Origin: CAZTLI01 sp964614375
Lineage (GTDB): Bacteria > Chloroflexota > Anaerolineae > Aggregatilineales > Phototrophicaceae
NCBI GenBank assembly: GCA_964614375.1
Contig: CAZTLI010000103.1
Span: forward strand, 1 to 13,738
Direction: 5' to 3'
Length of the DNA: 13,738 nucleotides
Shown here: positions 12,792 through 13,738 of the stretch, piece by piece
Layout of the letters: every line of letters begins with the position of its first letter
How positions within the stretch are numbered: the stretch's first letter is position 1
Notes under the pieces: model-generated
The model's database searches: none
Seen by the model: only the letters and a program-made list of their open reading frames with translations
Told to the model about the DNA's origin: nothing
Program-made: the position numbers and the translations under genes

Positions 12792-13738
12792 ATGTTAGTA
12801 CGTGCCTATCGTTTTACAGATAAACTTGGTGCTGCCCTTCTCAAAAGTCTTTCCGCAGGGACAGACTCTATCCTCAACGGCGTAACCACCTCGTTGGCAG
12901 GTTCACGACAACTGCTTGTCGGTATTGCATCGGTCATATTGCTTATCTTGATGTTCATCTTTACGCTGCTCAAGCAGATTGCCATAGTCGCAGCGCGATT
13001 TTTAGCGGTGGTGTTTGGCGTTTTGCGCGTGATTGGTGAACGTTTGTGGGCGGTACTCAAGGCTATATTGGGCGTTACAGCCGGTGTCGGATTTGCATTT
13101 GGCGATACGGCTGCGCGTGTTACCGGAAATAGAGTGCGACGCGGTGTTGGCGCTGTACCCGACGGCACTGCATCCGGCAGTATGGCGCGGCGGTCTACTC
13201 GTGCAGAGATGGATGTGCGTATTCGCGAAGACCCGCTGCGGGTGCAAAATCGCATGTTAAGCGCGCTGGTTATTGTGATGGGTATTGTCCTTGTTGGCCT
13301 TATCCTCATCGCAACAGACCCCTCGCGCACAGGTGCGCCCACTGTGCCGGGGGGCAGCGCGCCCGATTTAGGTGATATTTCGGCTTCCGCCGAACCCACA
13401 AACCAGAACGATTCGGTTGCTTTTGCGACGCCGATACCCGTTGCATCTCCTGTCCCGGCAATTTTGCAGGTGCGTGGGACAATTGCCTATACCTTACGTG
13501 AACGAGGCCAAACCGATATTTGGGCTGTTGGGGTGGGGGCGAATAGTCCGCCTATTCGTTTGACCAATGACCCGGCAGATGAGCGCGATCCGGTATGGTC
13601 GCCAAATGGCCTCATGCTGGCGTATGCGTCCAGAGAAGGTGGCAACTGGGATATATACACCTATGATTTGATTACAGGCGAGACGATACGCCGCACATTT
13701 GATTTGTCATTTCAGGCCGGGCCGCAGTGGAGTCCTGA
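12792..13738 (+). CDS. membrane protein with C-terminal TolB/PD40-type beta-propeller, 3' partial
   Basis: The frame is open from ATG 12792 to the window end: 315 codons with no stop. Residues 1-40 are probably cytoplasmic. A hydrophobic helix covers about 41-60, more hydrophobic segments span about 61-104, and another membrane helix lies at about 155-174, followed by a Pro/Ser/Thr-rich linker (175-222). Then come blades of a TolB-like propeller: IAYTLRERGQTDIWAVGV, and RLTND-x5-DPVWSPNG-x-LAYAS followed by NWDIYTYDL, with a second xQWSP at the very end starting the next blade. Such WSPDG/DI-Y repeats mark PD40 propellers that usually bind proteins or peptides outside the membrane. No clear ribosome binding site precedes the ATG, so the exact start is uncertain. 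It is divergent from the LysM gene. Confidence 0.8.
   Translation, partial: MLVRAYRFTDKLGAALLKSLSAGTDSILNGVTTSLAGSRQLLVGIASVILLILMFIFTLLKQIAIVAARFLAVVFGVLRVIGERLWAVLKAILGVTAGVGFAFGDTAARVTGNRVRRGVGAVPDGTASGSMARRSTRAEMDVRIREDPLRVQNRMLSALVIVMGIVLVGLILIATDPSRTGAPTVPGGSAPDLGDISASAEPTNQNDSVAFATPIPVASPVPAILQVRGTIAYTLRERGQTDIWAVGVGANSPPIRLTNDPADERDPVWSPNGLMLAYASREGGNWDIYTYDLITGETIRRTFDLSFQAGPQWSP

Noticed and set aside
12806..13399. Long minus-strand open frame (197 codons)
   Set aside because: It is the antisense shadow of the propeller protein, is Arg/Pro/Thr-rich with no recognisable domain, and lacks a plausible start context.

Overview
The window looks like a chromosomal segment of a Chloroflexota bacterium, probably close to Anaerolineae. 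This is an inference from style, not from a marker gene. The clues are moderate GC, a membrane Ser/Thr kinase whose external part ends in an NBR1-like Ig domain with a TCTW motif, multi-LysM/YkuD and TolB-like envelope proteins with Thr/Pro-rich linkers, and Fe/Mn superoxide dismutase beside a fumarase/aspartase-family lyase. I see no insertion sequence, phage gene, CRISPR array, rRNA or tRNA.

Layout. Bases 1-195 hold the end of a receiver-like domain cut by the window edge. Bases 287-928 encode a small one-helix membrane protein of unknown function. Bases 986-5606 are a tight + strand run, probably one operon: an extended SDR/epimerase, obgE, nadD (overlapping obgE) and a secreted protein with two tandem family-3 solute-binding domains (ATGA overlap with nadD). 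It meets, almost end to end, a minus-strand EamA-type exporter (5617-6561). Divergent from the exporter lies a Mn-type superoxide dismutase (6749-7354), closed by a strong intrinsic terminator. Next is a class II fumarase/aspartase-family lyase with aspartase-like motifs (7488-8888). A Hanks-type Ser/Thr kinase (8991-10739) with a good promoter follows, and an HD-domain hydrolase (10754-11323) appears co-transcribed with it and ends at a second terminator. On the minus strand, 11387-12457 encodes a secreted three-LysM L,D-transpeptidase. A 334-base divergent intergenic region with promoters on both strands leads to a + strand membrane protein carrying the start of a TolB/PD40 beta-propeller, cut off by the window end.

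How the genes fit together. The first half mixes housekeeping (ribosome-assembly GTPase, NAD synthesis) with transport or sensing proteins. The second half is oxidative defence and dicarboxylate/aspartate metabolism followed by cell-envelope sensing and wall modification. I found no clear unknown multi-gene system. The points most worth a second look are: the two-domain solute-binding protein whose second domain lacks the usual ligand-binding Thr-x-x-Arg; a NadD whose ISSTxxR-type motif has Ile in place of Arg; a kinase with an NBR1-like Ig sensor and a dyad over its TTG start; and a probable promoter built into the sod terminator hairpin.
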